Origin: Eudromia elegans
Taxonomy: Eukaryota > Chordata > Aves > Tinamiformes > Tinamidae
Length of the DNA stretch: 64,000 nt
Direction: 5' to 3'
NCBI GenBank assembly: GCA_003342815.1
Contig: PTEX01000420.1
Coordinates: forward strand, 272,802-336,801
Positions 11,106 to 25,144 of this stretch are shown here, one piece after another; the first letter of the stretch is position 1; each line of letters opens with the position of its first letter. The translations under genes were made by a program, and so were the position numbers. Below the pieces are notes generated by a model. The model did not search any database and had not been told where the DNA came from. It saw only the letters and a program-made list of their open reading frames with translations.

Positions 11106-13440
11106 TTTTAGGAATGGCTAGGATAGGAGAAGAAGTAAGGCAAGAAGCGTGTCATGTAGATAACTGTCACTATGTCACATATTATAGATATAATATGATG
11201 GATGCTACAAGGTAGCTCTGTCCACATCTCTTGTATGTCTAGGCCATCACCAGAGCTCACACAAATCTATAAGGAAGGCTTCAAAAAGTCATTGTTTTAT
11301 TATTTTTGTGTACAGACTTTTATGCTTATATAATTTCAAGAAGAAGACACAGGCTAGGACAGCAAAACTTTGTTGATGCTGCACTCAAGTCACAATTTCA
11401 TCTTGTATTTATTTCATTTCAGACTTACTTCACTGCCTCTTTCTAGCAGACATCTGCTATATCAACCTCTTCCATCTTCCATCTTCTTTTTACATTTGCA
11501 CACCACAAATTCTCCTTCCTGTATTGATCACTGAAAGTCTTGTTAATACATCAACCCATTTCTGTTGGTTTTCTTCTGCTTTGGGCCCAAACATCATTCT
11601 CAAATCATATATCTGTGGCTGAACCATATAATTTCCTGCACCATGGAAAGCGAATGTGAGAGAAGACATTCTGGGTAATCAGGTCTCCTGTTTCCCTATA
11701 ACAACTTATTAATTGAACTTACCCTGACAGGGTGTATGATAACATAACTTCTCTCAACATCTCATCGCATTGCTCTGCTTGGGATTTTTCGCCTGCTTTG
11801 GTATGTGGTATATTGAGTATTTCTCCTCTCCAACACTTCTAGGACCCAGACTGTGTTAATTGCCCACCAACACATGATCCTGTCATTCAGCTGGGGTAGT
11901 CCCTCAGGGCCAGGCATTAAGGTCAAATCATCCTTACAAAGCACCTCATCTGCTTGTGCCTGTTCTCTTCCCCAGTTTTTACCTCATAGCACTCTAGTTT
12001 GTAATTTGCTTGTTCTATATGCAAGTATTTTGCAGTTGAAACACGTACACATATTACGCTATAATTGCTCTCTATTTGGGGTGGTTTAAGAGTTTCACAG
12101 GCCAATGAGAAATAAAGCCCTTGCATGCCCCTCCACGTCCCCTTCGCAGACACTGTCGTGCGAGAGGTTAAGTGCTCGTGTAGTGGTTACGGCACAGCAG
12201 AGAGAGGCACCTCTGCCTCTTCCACGGGGCTCACAGAAATAGGCCGGCTCGCCACTTGACTGTCAGATCTCACATGGAAGCATGTGAAGGAGAACTCACA
12301 TGTTCTGATCTCCTCACTCCACGTTCTAAGCACTAATATCTAGCAGGCAGCGAAGAGCTTGTGGGTCACAACCGTTTGATATGCAGCAGCTCTTTACTGA
12401 GTGAAAATCTTAGCTTATATCTTAGCTATCAATTTCCACTATTTTTCTAAGGATACTTTGGGCTTCTCTCAGTCGCTGATAAAGTCTTGCGTCCTTTTCA
12501 TCTTCACATCCTCATATATGACCTGAATATCACTCTCATCAAGTATTCAGTGTTCACCAACAGTTCGTTCACGGCTTCAAGGTTTTTCCCCCGGTTTTCC
12601 TGCTCCTATTTTACATGAGTTAAATAACATCTGATCTTGATAAAGTTGGTAAAGCATTGCAGAATATCACTGAAAGATGCACTTATCGAGTTCACCCTGG
12701 AGAGCTAGTACAGTGCTAGTGAAAGGTTGGCAGCAGAGACAGCCTGAGTATAGGGAGGTGCTCGGTGAGAAAACAACGGTATTACTTGAGGCTGTGCAAA
12801 CTCAGTGACAGCCCTCAGGGTGGCTGGAGAGGAAACCAAATGTGTGCCCAGCTTTTTGCGGATGGCTCCTGGATACAGCAGCTGGCTATCCTGGGATCTG
12901 AGCACCCCTGGGGCTCGTAGCACCCTCCCAATGGGCTAACGTGCCGTGCTGCCTCCAGCAGCGCTGCTGTGCAGCCTCCAGCTACCCTCCCCTCTCACTA
13001 AAAAGTGCACCACAGAAAAGACAGTCCAAGGCACAGCCTCTTACAGCTCCGTCAGCCTTTCCTAAAAGCACTCCAATATTTCCTGTCACAATAATACCAG
13101 TCCAGGCTAAATTCAGACTTCTTACGGTACAACCTGCCTACTCTGTTCAGCGCTGGATATAGGAGTCTTTTGAATTCAGTACTCCCAAGGGTGCCCCATC
13201 AGGTATAACTCTATCAGGACCATGACACATTTATTACAAAATTATGGAAATCAATTTTAAAATTAAGCCATTTCAAAATAAAACTGAAGTCTTTCTTAAG
13301 AAAAGTCCCCCCGGTTTTATGTTTTTGTTTTGTTTTAATTTTCACGGAATGCAATAGATTTAGTGTTCTATGAATAAAACTCTCTCAAAACCTAGTGATT
13401 ATTTGCTTAGCATATTGCAATAACTACAAAATCGTTACAG
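11106..13440. other. Unannotated non-coding DNA
   Basis: I see no gene or confident repeat. A modest CpG group lies at about 12135-12250, including a tRNA A-box-like string near 12178 without a B box. Open frames at 11762-12153 on both strands and 12705-13162 look like chance frames. Confidence 0.55.
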
Positions 13441-13510
13441 AGAGTGAAGCATTGTGGTTCATTGGTTAAGATAGCATGCATTTTGTGAAAGTTCAAAATT
13501 CAACCTTTTT
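13441..13510 (+). repeat. Possible tRNA-derived remnant (SINE head or tRNA fossil)
   Basis: TGGTTCATTGGTTAAGATAG (from about 13456) resembles a pol III A box in its tRNA context (TGGCTCAGTGGTTAGAGC type). GTTCAAAATTC (about 13491-13501) resembles a B box (GTTCAAATCC) with an extra A, at tRNA-like spacing. No acceptor stem or anticodon stem can be formed convincingly, so it is not an intact tRNA gene. The best reading is an ancient tRNA-derived SINE head. Chance is possible because both boxes are degenerate. Confidence 0.35.
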
Positions 13511-16500
13511 CTTTAGTCCTATATATTTATGTTTTTATGCTGCATGTTTCTACTTTGGATGGTAGCACCACATTAAATAGACCTTTTTTTACGTTATACA
13601 TTTTAAAATGATTGGTCTACAGCACTTTAACACTGGTGTATGATAAACACTTTTTGTACGAAGTTCATCTCACTGGTTCGAATGCAGAGGCATTGTCTGC
13701 AAGGTCTCATTTCAAAATTATTGCACTTCTATCTTTTTTTTTGTCATGCCACGAGGTGTGGAGTCCAAAATATTTACTTTTCTGATTGTCAGTCTTCCCT
13801 TCATAGAGATGTCTGAGTGAAGACAAAATAGACAACTTGTTTTGTTGAATCAATAGAGGCATATTATCACAGCAAGATTATAATTCAGGTGTACAATACC
13901 TGTGTTTTACAGAGTACAAAAATGAAACTGCCATGTACTGTGTGTCACAGCAGGTAACTAATATCAACAAAATACCAAAGACTATGTTCAAATAATGCTG
14001 TATGGGTCTAACTTCAATCTACAAAAGCAAGGCAATTCAAAGTTATGGCTTAAGATCTATCCATAATCCACTCTGCTTAGAAATGGCATGATGAAAACAG
14101 CCAAACTTTAATCTCAGATATATATGGTTACATGTTGCCGCACGGAGGGCGGGAGAAAACAAACCCACCATGATATTTATATGCAGATTCTTAGTGATTA
14201 CATCAGATCTGGTGAAGATACTGTCTGCTAATATTTGCTTTTGCATGGACCTGAAATATGAGACTTCTGAGGAAAGCTGCAATAACTGCAAAAGATGCTT
14301 GGGATGAGTAAGGTTTAGCTGACTGCAAATTTCTCTTTGCTCATTAGGGCATATTGGAGTTTTGTAATAGCAAATAGAGGTGGAGAAAGACCTATTTTAT
14401 GAACTGTCTTCTTGCGACAGCAGGAAGTCAGTTAGTCAGTTTGCTGTTACTTTACTGTTTTGGACTGTAATTACCTGGAAAAGAGGGAGACATAGGTTCA
14501 TACTGAAATGAAAATAAAATTATAATTTTTTATCCTCAAGATGTCAGTGGTATTCAGTATCAAAAATCACATATTGCACCACGAATCTTTGTAACTTGTG
14601 CTTGCCTGATACCGTAGGGAAACAAGAATACAATGCAGGAGACAAAAGAAAACAAACAAACAAACCAACCCCCCTGTTTTCAGCTGAAGATGGAGAGGGA
14701 AGCATGTTGTTTTTACAAAAGTGGGAACAAGCCAGAGCACCTGAGCTAAGAAAGTGGTTTTCCGAGTGAAGATCAGATTTCAGACCTAAAAATGAAGCTT
14801 GTCGGTGAAAACCAGTCAAACTGTAATGACTGTGAATTAGTCACAGAACTTCAGTTCCTGCCGAAAATAGCTGCCATTGCGGGCCTACAGCTCCCACTGC
14901 TCGCAGGCCGATTCCAGCAAAGGAAATTCTGCCTTAAGCGGTGCCACTGATCAGGAATATGGGTCAGCTGCAGCTTCCTTTGAAACGGGCAGCAAGGCAT
15001 GGGTTGACGTTTTACAGCTTGCACACAGGATCGGAGGCCACAAAGAAGGACACAGCCCAGTATTTTCCATAGGGTATCCGGAGCTGCATGCTGTGGAAAC
15101 ACAGACAATGGCAGTACCTTGAATGCTCCGGCCTCCTCTCTGAAGGGGCTTTCGTAAGTATACTAAAAATTTAACCATTTTCGCCCTAGTGTCACTGATT
15201 TCAAAGCTCTGGTAATTTATCTAGCAGCAGTAGACCAACCTTTATGGCTAACCTGTAGCTCTCTAAGGTGGTGTATTGAATAACATCCTAGCCACCTTTG
15301 TAGCAGTCTCAAGCATTTAGACACAAAGAAGCTTGATGGTATCGCGCCACTGCTGCTCAAGCAATGCAAAACTTTGCCCTCAGTTTTAATAGCAGCTGCC
15401 ATAAGATTTTTCTTGGCTATGTCTGATGAAAAACCCACAGAATGTTTTCATTATCACACTGAAAATGCATACCTGGAACAGTAACTTCTTGGAAGCTGAG
15501 TTATGGCTCTGTATACCTCGGTCTCAGGACCAGTTCACAGTCAAATGGCACTGAAAGGGCACAACTGGTGCCTTCAGAGTTGATGGCATTGCTTTTGAGA
15601 CAGGCTGCTAGGCACAATAAGGCCATCCCCTTGATGATGTTTCACAGTAAGCTCAAAATCAAGCACTATACTTCTTTGCTCTTGTGCATTTTTGCGCTTC
15701 ACAAGGAATCCCTGGGTTCCTAGGCCAGGATTTGCCATAATGACAGGGTCCCATAAGCATATGTGACCAGGGGTAGAAGAAATGGTAACGGAAGTAGTAA
15801 ATCCTGCCACTGTCGTTGATGACCAGCTCTGTGCAATGTTGGGGCGGGAAAGCCTCCTAAGCCCCTGGTGCATTGCGCTTGTTCTTAGGTAGTTTTGTGT
15901 ATCTTAGAAGCAATATTTCATGTCTTAATACTCAGGCAGGCCTTTATTCTATCAAAGCAGAAAAACAGAGTTTATTTGACTTTTCCACTGAAAAAAAGAC
16001 AAAGGTTTGCCCCTTTCTCCCACATAATTGCACAGTAGCAGAGAGCAAGCTGGTGCCTTACACTGCCTTACGTCCCCACTCCCATAACGCAGGCATGCTT
16101 GGAACAGTACCTCACATGCAAACATCCCATCCCTAGAACTGGATGCATATGTTTATTTCTAGGGGGCACTCAGGAAGAGGTACAGTAAGGAGAACAATTC
16201 ATGCAGCCCTCTGCCCGGTGCTGGCCCATGTCTTCTTTTTCCTCAGGAAAGAAGACACTAGGGAGTGGTTTGCATAACATATTCTGTGAGGCAGTAGCCA
16301 GTCCCTGAACAATAGCCAGGCTATTGCTGGAATAAATGAAACTGTGATCTGAGCAGGGACACTAGGTATTACTGCAGTACAAATAAAAACAGAGTTGGAA
16401 CTCCATATTGCAGAGGTATTCATCCTTTGTATTCTCTAAAAGAACAAGTCTAATCTACTAACCCAAGTAGATTAGTAAACAGTACAGCTTTCAGAGACCT

Positions 16501-17901
16501 TCACTGTGTCTGTAGGGCTTGTGATGTAAAATAATATAAGCAAAGAAAATAAATGGAAATTTCAGAGGAAAAAACCCCTGAAGTATTGTAGCTGCTTACT
16601 TTCTCACTGCTGTGAGGAAGATCAGAGAAGAGTCTTTTGTGTCAGTTTTATTTTGAACCCATTTCACTGCTGAATATGGGAAGAGATTAGTTCACTGCTA
16701 ATTGTGCTGTTGGTTTTGTGATTCTATGAAAACCCCCTAAAAGTCTGCATGCAAAACCAATGAGGTAGAACATGTTTGACAAGCTTAGTTCCAACATGAC
16801 CAATGTAGCAGGAAAAGATTTTAAAATCATTGCCTCTCTTCAATAACAATAGTACATACAAGTGTTTACAAGAGGATTAAAAGCTGCTTTAGTGAGTTGT
16901 ATTAAAGATTCCTTTATCAGACAAGTTTTATTGAAAAACCTGTTGGAGCACTATACAGCTAATCAGATGCAAACAGAAACGGGTTATTTTACTGACTTTA
17001 TTTCACTTGCTTTGCAAGGATGCACGATGTATCTGTAAAATATACACCATGCATGCAACAAGCCATACCTATTAACAGCCTGCCCAATTACAACAACAGC
17101 AAAAAAAAACCTCCACAAGCAACGACCCTTAGCACCTGGTAATTAAAATTGCTAATCACCAGCAATTATCTAGCACAGCTTTATAGCCAAGCGAAACAGT
17201 TTGACCCTTTGCCCACTGCAAGAAGAATGTTTGCTGTCTATTGATAAGTGCTTAGGCAAAGCCGTGTTCAGCTCACATCCATTAAGTGGCTACTAATAGG
17301 AAGTCAACAAAAGAGCTCTGACATCTGTAGTGGGCACTTCTTGCAGGCCAGGTTTGGGAGCACAGGTGTTTGATGTGCTCCTGCCAAAGACCAGCATACA
17401 GGACACAGAAAGTTTTCTTAAAAAGCCAACTGATCTACGTGCATTTCCAAATTGACATCTCTGCCACCAATGAGTAAACGCACTAAGTTTCCAGGGCAAA
17501 GTTTAAAATAATTACTGTTCTTAGGAGAGGCTGCTTGTTTCCAGACTGGCTGCACACATTTAGACAAAGAGAGGTAGGAAGTCCTGTTTAGCTGAGTAAT
17601 TTAGGTAAAGACTGTGCTTTGGTTTATTACAAGTGTATTTTCTGTTCTTATTAAGTATTGAGTTAAATATATATAAAAATGTCTCTCTAGCCTGCTTTTT
17701 AATTCTCTATCTCAGGATAGAGAGGTTGAGATAGTGAGTTTTTTTTCCATAGGACACTATTATGCTCCAAGCTATAAAATACACTTCCATTGTTACAGCT
17801 CCAGAAGCTGCTGCTACAGATTATTTGAACTATAATAAACAACTCCATTAAAGCTCCTGATCTCAGCAATGACTCTTACAAGGTCCTCGATAAAAAGATC
17901 A

Positions 17902-17932
<31 letters not shown>

Positions 17933-20900
17933 GGAAAGCAAGAAAGAAAGAGAGAGTCTGGTGAAAATATTGCAAACTTCTAAGAGTGGAATGACCTATG
18001 AAAGCTGAAGGACAAAGCATTCCTTAATCAGTCAGAAATGCAAATTGCTCCAAGAACAGGCATCAGTGGAGATTATGAAGCTTGGAGTGCTGATATCCAG
18101 AACCAAAAGTGCTGTAGCTCTTCTCTTCATTGGGAACAAGCTTTTGGGGATCATGACAGGCTGGAGTTTCAGTGTTAAAGGAGAGGACAAAGAACCAGTC
18201 CCATGGAGCACTTTTTGCATACACAGTTTGAGGATATTCTAGTTTGCAAGCAGCGTATCTTTTGCTCTCTTAAGCCAACTCAGGATGTTCCCTGATACAT
18301 AGGATCAGAGACCTCACAAGTAACACTGTAATTGTGAGAGTATTTGTTGAGTAGATCAATTACAATTTGCAATTCTGCACCCTTTGCATTTTCTGTTAGT
18401 CAAACCTTCATCTGGACTTAGTACCTGTTATCCACATAGATCTCAGATCTTACTACAGTTCTTACTTAGCCCATACACAAAATTTCCCTTTCTAAGGAAG
18501 GAGCTATGTTGTGATGTGCTCCTGCATCTTACTCCAACATGGAGTAAGAACACAGCCAGAGTTTGTATCCAAAGCCAGGAGCCTTGAAACACTTCTGAGT
18601 CATTCAGTTCACATGTAGCCTAACAATTTTTAAAACATCAATATTCTTTATCAAAACTAATTATAATTTTTTAAATCAATATTTCAGTTAAAATATCTTA
18701 AATTTCTGTATTCTACACAGATTTATCTCTTTGTAGAAAAAAAAAGCTTGATTTTGTGATTGAATTTTAGCATAGAAATAGGTCATTCCATCAGACTCAA
18801 ATTCTTGATCATCAGCATTATCCTAGGATTGCTGTCTACTGCAGTTTACAGATTTCTCTTTGGCAAACTTTAGTGGACTCAGAAAAAGTGAAGCTACTGG
18901 AGAAACATTTAGTTACAATCTTGAGTTTTAAAGCGCAAACCAAGAGAGGACAATGGGTTATAAATTCTGGCATCACTTGACATTAAGATCCTTCTCTCTG
19001 CTTGCCTAATTCAATAATAATCCAGAGCAGAACAGCTGTAACAGCTGTTAGTGGATTTGTGTCATCTATCCATCACAGAGTAGATTATACTGAATAACTT
19101 CTCTCTGAGTTAGCAGAGGTAATGAGGAATGAGAAAGCAAAGTGAGAATAGGTTTTCAGCACTCTTCTGCTATTTGGAGTCCATAAAATAATAATGGATT
19201 TTGGAAGGTTCTCTTCAAAAGACTGGAAATTATGGCCCCTCAGGCTATCAAATGGTGATACTTACACCGAACAATTTTTAGCTCTGTTGTCTAAATCACA
19301 GACTAATAGAAATATCATTAAGGGTAAGACATTTGGCTGTTTTTTGTTCTATTTTTGAAAAAGTGAGTCTCTAGAAGTGGTAGTAAGAGGTGAATGCAAT
19401 CAGGGAGAAAGCATATTAATCTTGTCCTTGAAAACTGTGGAATTCAAACAAGAAGGTGGAATGGAGAGCTAATATACAACTTGTGCTACCAATTACTCTG
19501 CTTCACAAACCAAGCCTAACCAAGCTCACCAAATCACCGCTGTATAATACTTCTGTCTTTGCACAATTCCAAAACAAAACTAACTCATCCATTTCTTCTT
19601 CAAATGAAATCCTGACTATGCCTCACATAGATCAATTCTGGGACTACCTTGGAAGAGAATTCCAGAGTCAAATATCCTCTGCTGAGCCTGCCTTGCTAGC
19701 AGCTGCCTAACAATTAAACCTATGGACACCTTGCTCAAATGTCTGTTAACCTCTACAGTCCTGGGAATGATGGAGAAATGAAGGAAGTGTGTTTCAATCT
19801 ACTTAACTGCTGTGCTCTGCTAGGAGTCATATAGAACTGTGCTCATGCAGTCATGGTCCTAGTGGGTGCTCTGCCCTGGGATGACATAACTGAGATGGAA
19901 TACCTGCTACAGCATCCACTGCATGCCAGTCTAAAGTAAATACCCAGGAAGAGGGAATATGCCATTCCAGAAGCAGGGAAGATAAAGCTGAGCTTGCCGC
20001 ACTTCACTCAAGAAGGACGTAAGGCACACATCCATACTGCCAACATTTTGCAGAGAGAGAGACAAACACTCATTGAGAAAAGGTATCTACATTCTCTCAA
20101 GTTCTGTAAGCTTTTATAAATTCCTTCTTTAACATCAGCCCTGTCTCACTCAGATTAAAGTTCAGTGATTTTTTTTCATACCCATCTCTCAGTCAGACAT
20201 TTTATAGGCAAAAATACTGTTCTGCTGGCTTGGCACACTGCCTGTAATCAGCAAAATTCTGCGACAGTAGCGTAATTCGTTTCAGCACCTCTCCTGAAAG
20301 AAGAAAGGTGCAGAATATAAGAAAAAGAGAAGAGTGAAAAAAACAAAGCCTGTGCATCCTGTATTTTGGACAATATATCCCAATCTATCTGGATTTTCGA
20401 GCAGTTGAGGAGACAACATCCTACAAGAATGCAAAACAGAAATACAGAGAGAAAAAAAAAGAGGAAAATAAAAGGAAAAAATGTAAAGAAACATTCATAA
20501 ACTGGTAAATTTTATAAAGAACTTGTGAAATAGAGTGTTATTCCCGGTTTATCTCAAGTAAACATAAACTAGCAAGGGACAGGGACACTAATCCTGCCTC
20601 CAAATTTTGCACCTATGTGATGTGTTGTTAAAATTACATCAGATCAAAAAAAGCAGAGTCAATCTTTATGAAAAGTGCAGTAAGTTCCACAAATTAGTGC
20701 TTAAGCAAAGAGACTACAAGAGGCACATATTGTTTGTAATTCTCATACTAAAACTAGAACAGCAGCTCTCAAGCATTCTAGATTTTGCAGAGAAATAGGG
20801 ATGACACCTAAAGAAGGAGTGCAACATTTTACTGGCACAAGACAGAAGACTACCTAATAGCTGAGCATTTTCTTCACTAGAAACCAGGAATTTGAGGACA

Positions 20901-22029
20901 AGATCCTCCCATCTGTATCATTCATCTTCACAGTGGGTTCAAATAATATTCCTGGCCAGAAAAGACACCAGAATATAATGAAAGTGCAAAAATTGACAGC
21001 TGGTTGTATCTATCACATTTGGGCGTTTTTTAAGCTTAATTAATTCTGTCTTGTCAAATCAGCTCTTCTTAATTTATTGAGAGGGAGGTCTGTGAAATTT
21101 CTGTGGGTTCTGATATCTTGTACTAAACACTTTAGGTGCATTTTCAGAAGTCCAATTATGTATTAACTGTATGTATTCATCAATACTTGCCGGGTTCCAC
21201 AGTAACTGTCAGATATTAAATCTTTGGCACACTGTGACCTGTCTTTAGTCATTGTCTCAGTCAAATTACCTGGTACTGAAAAAAAAGTAGTTTATAATTC
21301 CCATGGCCTAGTTAGTATATTTTCTTAAAAAGAGGTGCCTCTATTATCTCAGACACATTTTAATTGACAGAGAACTCTGGTTTACTTACAAATTGAGTTA
21401 CCTCCTGTTTTAATTGGTTAAGGTTGCTGAACAAATGCTATGCAACCTTTACTATTCATGTGCTCCAGAACCTTCTTTTGACACTTCTTCAATTATATTT
21501 TACTTTTATGGCAAAACACAGCTTTTGTAATACCTTTGTAATATATTCTATTAATATCTTCTTAATATATTTTTGTAATATCTTCTAGACAGTAAGGCAG
21601 ATATAAAAAGATTATTCCACTTACTTGAAGAGTCTCTATCTCTCTGTCCTCTGTAACACTTTCCAAGTTCTTCGTAAGTCTAAAAGATTTAACAATTCTC
21701 TGATCGCCATTTCTTTGCTCAAACTTATGCAAATGTGATTAAACATATGTAAAGTGTTTTTAAAAGAAAGACTAGCCTTGGTCAAAATCTCAAATACTTA
21801 GCATACTCCCACAGGCACTAATACATCACATCAACCAGACTGAGTGCTCTGGTGATGCTGAAGGTACATCTGCTTTCCTATTTGCTGTGTCACCCAAGCA
21901 AGACCTGTTTCAATCAAGAAGAAGGAGTATTCAGCAGGAAATGGCACCTTCCTGTGAGCTTATCACACTCAGCTACTGAAAGAGCATCTTTTGCAAGAGA
22001 GAACAAAATGTTCTGAAGTCTAAAGGCCT
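13511..22029. other. Long unannotated non-coding stretch
   Basis: No gene or confident transposon was found. Minor items are the hairpin at 16450-16475, a long T tract running into an A tract and GA-rich DNA near 17906-17960, and a small stem at about 17706-17725. The 99-codon minus frame at 15574-15873 has no recognisable domain and no upstream splice context I can support. Frames at 14851-15178 on both strands look like chance. Confidence 0.55.
16450..16475. repeat. Perfect hairpin, 10-bp stem
   Basis: CTAATCTACT (16450-16459) and AGTAGATTAG (16466-16475) pair perfectly around the six-base loop AACCCA. No regulatory role can be assigned. Confidence 0.65.
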
Positions 22030-22270
22030 CATGTTATCTGCGGCTTAGAAGTGGTTTCGTGACTAGAGGTGTGCGCTGAGTGGCTCCCTCTGCACTAAAC
22101 ACACTGGGCTCACTGAGGATCGCTGAGGCCAGGAAACATTCACCCAGCTGGGCTGCAGGGAGGTGAGCCCCAACCTCACGCAGCGAGTGCGCCCGTGAGC
22201 TCGTCGCCTTCCCAACCCTGCGAGGCTCTCCGGAACGGAAACACGCGGATGAGGCAGCCAGGCCCTCCGT
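22030..22270. other. CpG-dense cluster in an AT-rich setting
   Basis: About 16 CpGs fall in 240 bases. The core at about 22178-22268 has about 12 in 90 bases, including CGCAGCGAG, GTGCGCCCGTG and ACGCGG. The flanks on both sides are nearly free of CpG. Open frames over it (22034-22306 and 22063-22290 minus, 22195-22377 plus) are probably a side effect of the higher GC and match no family I know. It could be an orphan CpG island, an alternative promoter, or the core of an older GC-rich insertion. No TATA box or exon boundary is convincing. Confidence 0.5.
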
Positions 22271-25144
22271 ATTTCTGTGGGAAACAGCAACCTTCCTTGT
22301 TGTCACTTCTCAAGGAAGGCCGTCTATATGAAGAAATGAAGGTTATGCAGACGTCTGTATCCAAACCCAACACATAGAAGCTGCATACCTTTCCAGGTGT
22401 ATGTACCAATGTTGTCTAGCATATAGAACCTAAGATGACTCTGACATTTTCTGGGAACTTAATTCCACAAGGAAATAGAATTTGATAATGGATGGAGGTT
22501 AAACAGAGAAGATTAGAAGTGTTGATAGTTATCCGTCTTTATTGCCTTGATCTTTCTCTCCGGTGGTCTAAATCTGAAGAGAAGACGAATGAAACCTTTC
22601 AGTACAAGTGCAAAATGTATTATCAGTGTGCCAGATACTGGCTGTAATGTTTCTATAGTTCCCTATTAGAAGGTGAAAAAGTCCTCCATTAAATATGGTC
22701 TAGTATCTTTTATAAATTTTCCTATTGTACACTATCTGTGCGCAGTGAAAACTTAATCTGCAGCCACCCAAGATCACCTTTAAGCTGAATGCAGTAGCAC
22801 ACTGCATTTCAAAGTATTAACAAAAGTAAATCCCAGGTCAGTGGGTGATGAGATGTGGACGTTTCTTTGCAGAGCTTAAATGGGACATTGTTGTTGAGAT
22901 GTGGCACATTTACCAAGAGATTTTGTGAAGGAAAGAGCTATAGCAAACAGCAGAAAGGACTGCTGGAATGGCTAAGAAAAAAAGAAGTGTGGAAATAAGC
23001 AAAAATAAAAATAAATTAAAAATAGGATGTGGAATGGGAAAGACAGCCAAGAAAAAGTGTTAATAAAAGGTATTGGATGAAAGCCCAGAATAGAAGCACA
23101 ACAAATACAAACAGCTAGCAAATGTACAAATAACAGGGTGAAAATCCACAGAGAATGGCAGAGTCCATCCTCCCCTTGCATGCAGAGCTGAACAAATAGA
23201 GTTACGAGGAATTCTGGAGAATGCCAGCAGTGAAGTAACGAGAGTATAAGAATTTCTTTCAAGCCAAAAGACAGAGACAGAGCAATGTCACCTGTGAGGT
23301 ATCGGGAGATGATACAGTGATCAAATGGCTACATGATTCTTGGCTACCTGATGGAATAACAGACGTCTCAAAACGAGTGATCTCAGCTACCAGAACAATG
23401 CCCACTTGCTATGCAGATTTGTAAAGTATGCAAGGGCCTTTCACACAAGATTAGCAAAAGAACATGAAAGCGGGAGTTTCAGATATTGTTTGTACCTTAT
23501 GGAGATGAATAATTCTCAGTCATTGGTCTACACGGTGAACTCTCTCTTTTTTTCCTCTATTCACTTAAGTTTTTCATTTTTTTCAAGTTTATTAGTGAAC
23601 TGATTTCAACTAGTAATTACTGAAGATGTTTAATGTTTACTCTAAAATATTTGTGGTTTCTTTACTAAAATACTTAATATTTAATCATCAGAATTTGAAC
23701 TATAGAATTTAGTTTGAGTCTGCTTATAAAGTTATAGTTACTCCCTGGCCTTGATGAGCTTCACTTTACAATTAGGAGAGATTTAACAAGTCTCTGACGA
23801 GAGTGTTTATATAAAATTGAAAATGTTACACAATTGTTACCCTTTTAACCCAAGCATAGACATTGGATTTACTAATAGAAAAGGTGTTTAAGAACAAGCA
23901 GAATATGTATTTTACTATGTCAATGGTAAAATGTACTAACTACAAACTTTAAAGTTTTCTCCTTCAGTAAAAAATGGTTATAGTATATGCTCATTCTTGC
24001 CAGGAGATAAAGGATTAGTTCTTTCATTATTTCCTTTTTATATAGTTCAGTTTGGGAGTTGGGATGCTGTTTGCCCTTCTGCAGTTGGGAGTACTTCTTA
24101 GTTTTTAAATAGCTCCACTTTTGTGGCAAAAACACGAACAACACGAACACGAACTTCTTATATATTAAAACATGCATGCTTGAGATTCTTGAAAAGTGAT
24201 CTTTTTAACACTTTAAGACAATAAACTTTGAAATAAGCACACACATATGTGCAGATAAGTGTTCATGTAATTGGAAGATGGATTAGTTTTAAGTGGAAAA
24301 AGTGGAAATGGTTAATTTTGTTTCACATTCAAAAAAAAGTTTATAAATGGGGAAAAGTATGTAAATGGGGAAAAGACAAAATAAAAAAAGGCCAAATGGA
24401 AAAGTTATTATCTACATTTAATGTTATATAAGGAATTTTGTAGGAGAAAAGAGGATAGGAAAATATTTTGGAGCAGTTTTCCGTTAGATTAAGAAAGATT
24501 TTTACAAGTGGGAAGTGGTGCAGTTAATCCAGCTTCAGGTTCCCAGCCTGCTTAAGATATCTCAAGCCATACAAGAAAGATCTGAGGTATCTAACATCAA
24601 TCACCACTTTTAAGAGACTAGAACTGTGGTAGAAAAGAAGTAGTTAGGTTCTTATCTTCTTCAAAACCATATCACTTTCAAGGCGCAGCAAAATTCACTC
24701 CCTTTTTGCCAGGTCATTCCTCGTGACAAATTTCAAATACTTGCTTAGAAACGTGCACATGGTGAAGACTTGTACTGAACAGTTGGAAGAATTCACCAAA
24801 GCAGGCTAACTTTTTCTACGATTGGCAAAGTCTCACCTTTCTTTATAAATCACCTAGAAAATTGAGTTACGGATAGAAGACAAGCAAAGAAAATTTCCTC
24901 TCAAAGCATAGAAGTTTGACAGAATTGTAAAAAAATAAAAACCATGGCATATAACGGAAATGATTAAACAACCATAACAGGAAATACACATATCTGTACC
25001 TCGTTACATGGAATCTACTCCAGAAACTTTCTGTCTGAAGAAGTGTTTCTTTGGTTAGTTCCCTTTCCTAACCACTGCCTTCCTCTCCACAGACAATTTG
25101 AGTTAAAAATAAAGTAGAAAGGCTTTGAGGATATTTTTAGGCCT
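22271..25144. other. Unannotated AT-rich non-coding DNA
   Basis: I see no gene. The segment includes a short direct repeat (AAATGGGGAAAAG twice, about 24347-24376) and several A-rich runs. The frame at 22972-23262 (-) encodes a hydrophobic, phenylalanine- and leucine-rich peptide only because its coding strand is pyrimidine-rich. Confidence 0.6.

Noticed and set aside
12165-12200. tRNA-like string CTCGTGTAGTGGTTACGGCAC resembling the start of a tRNA-Val gene
   Set aside because: No B box, T arm or acceptor stem follows, so it cannot be a tRNA gene and is too short to call a SINE.
15574-15873. 99-codon minus-strand frame that looked like a possible exon
   Set aside because: No domain is recognised, neighbouring registers also carry readable stretches, and no supported splice sites or upstream exons are seen.
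16700-16730. TTTTGTGATTCTATG resembling the CR1 terminal octamer tail
   Set aside because: Only about one and a half octamer units are present and the upstream sequence does not match CR1 3' UTR.
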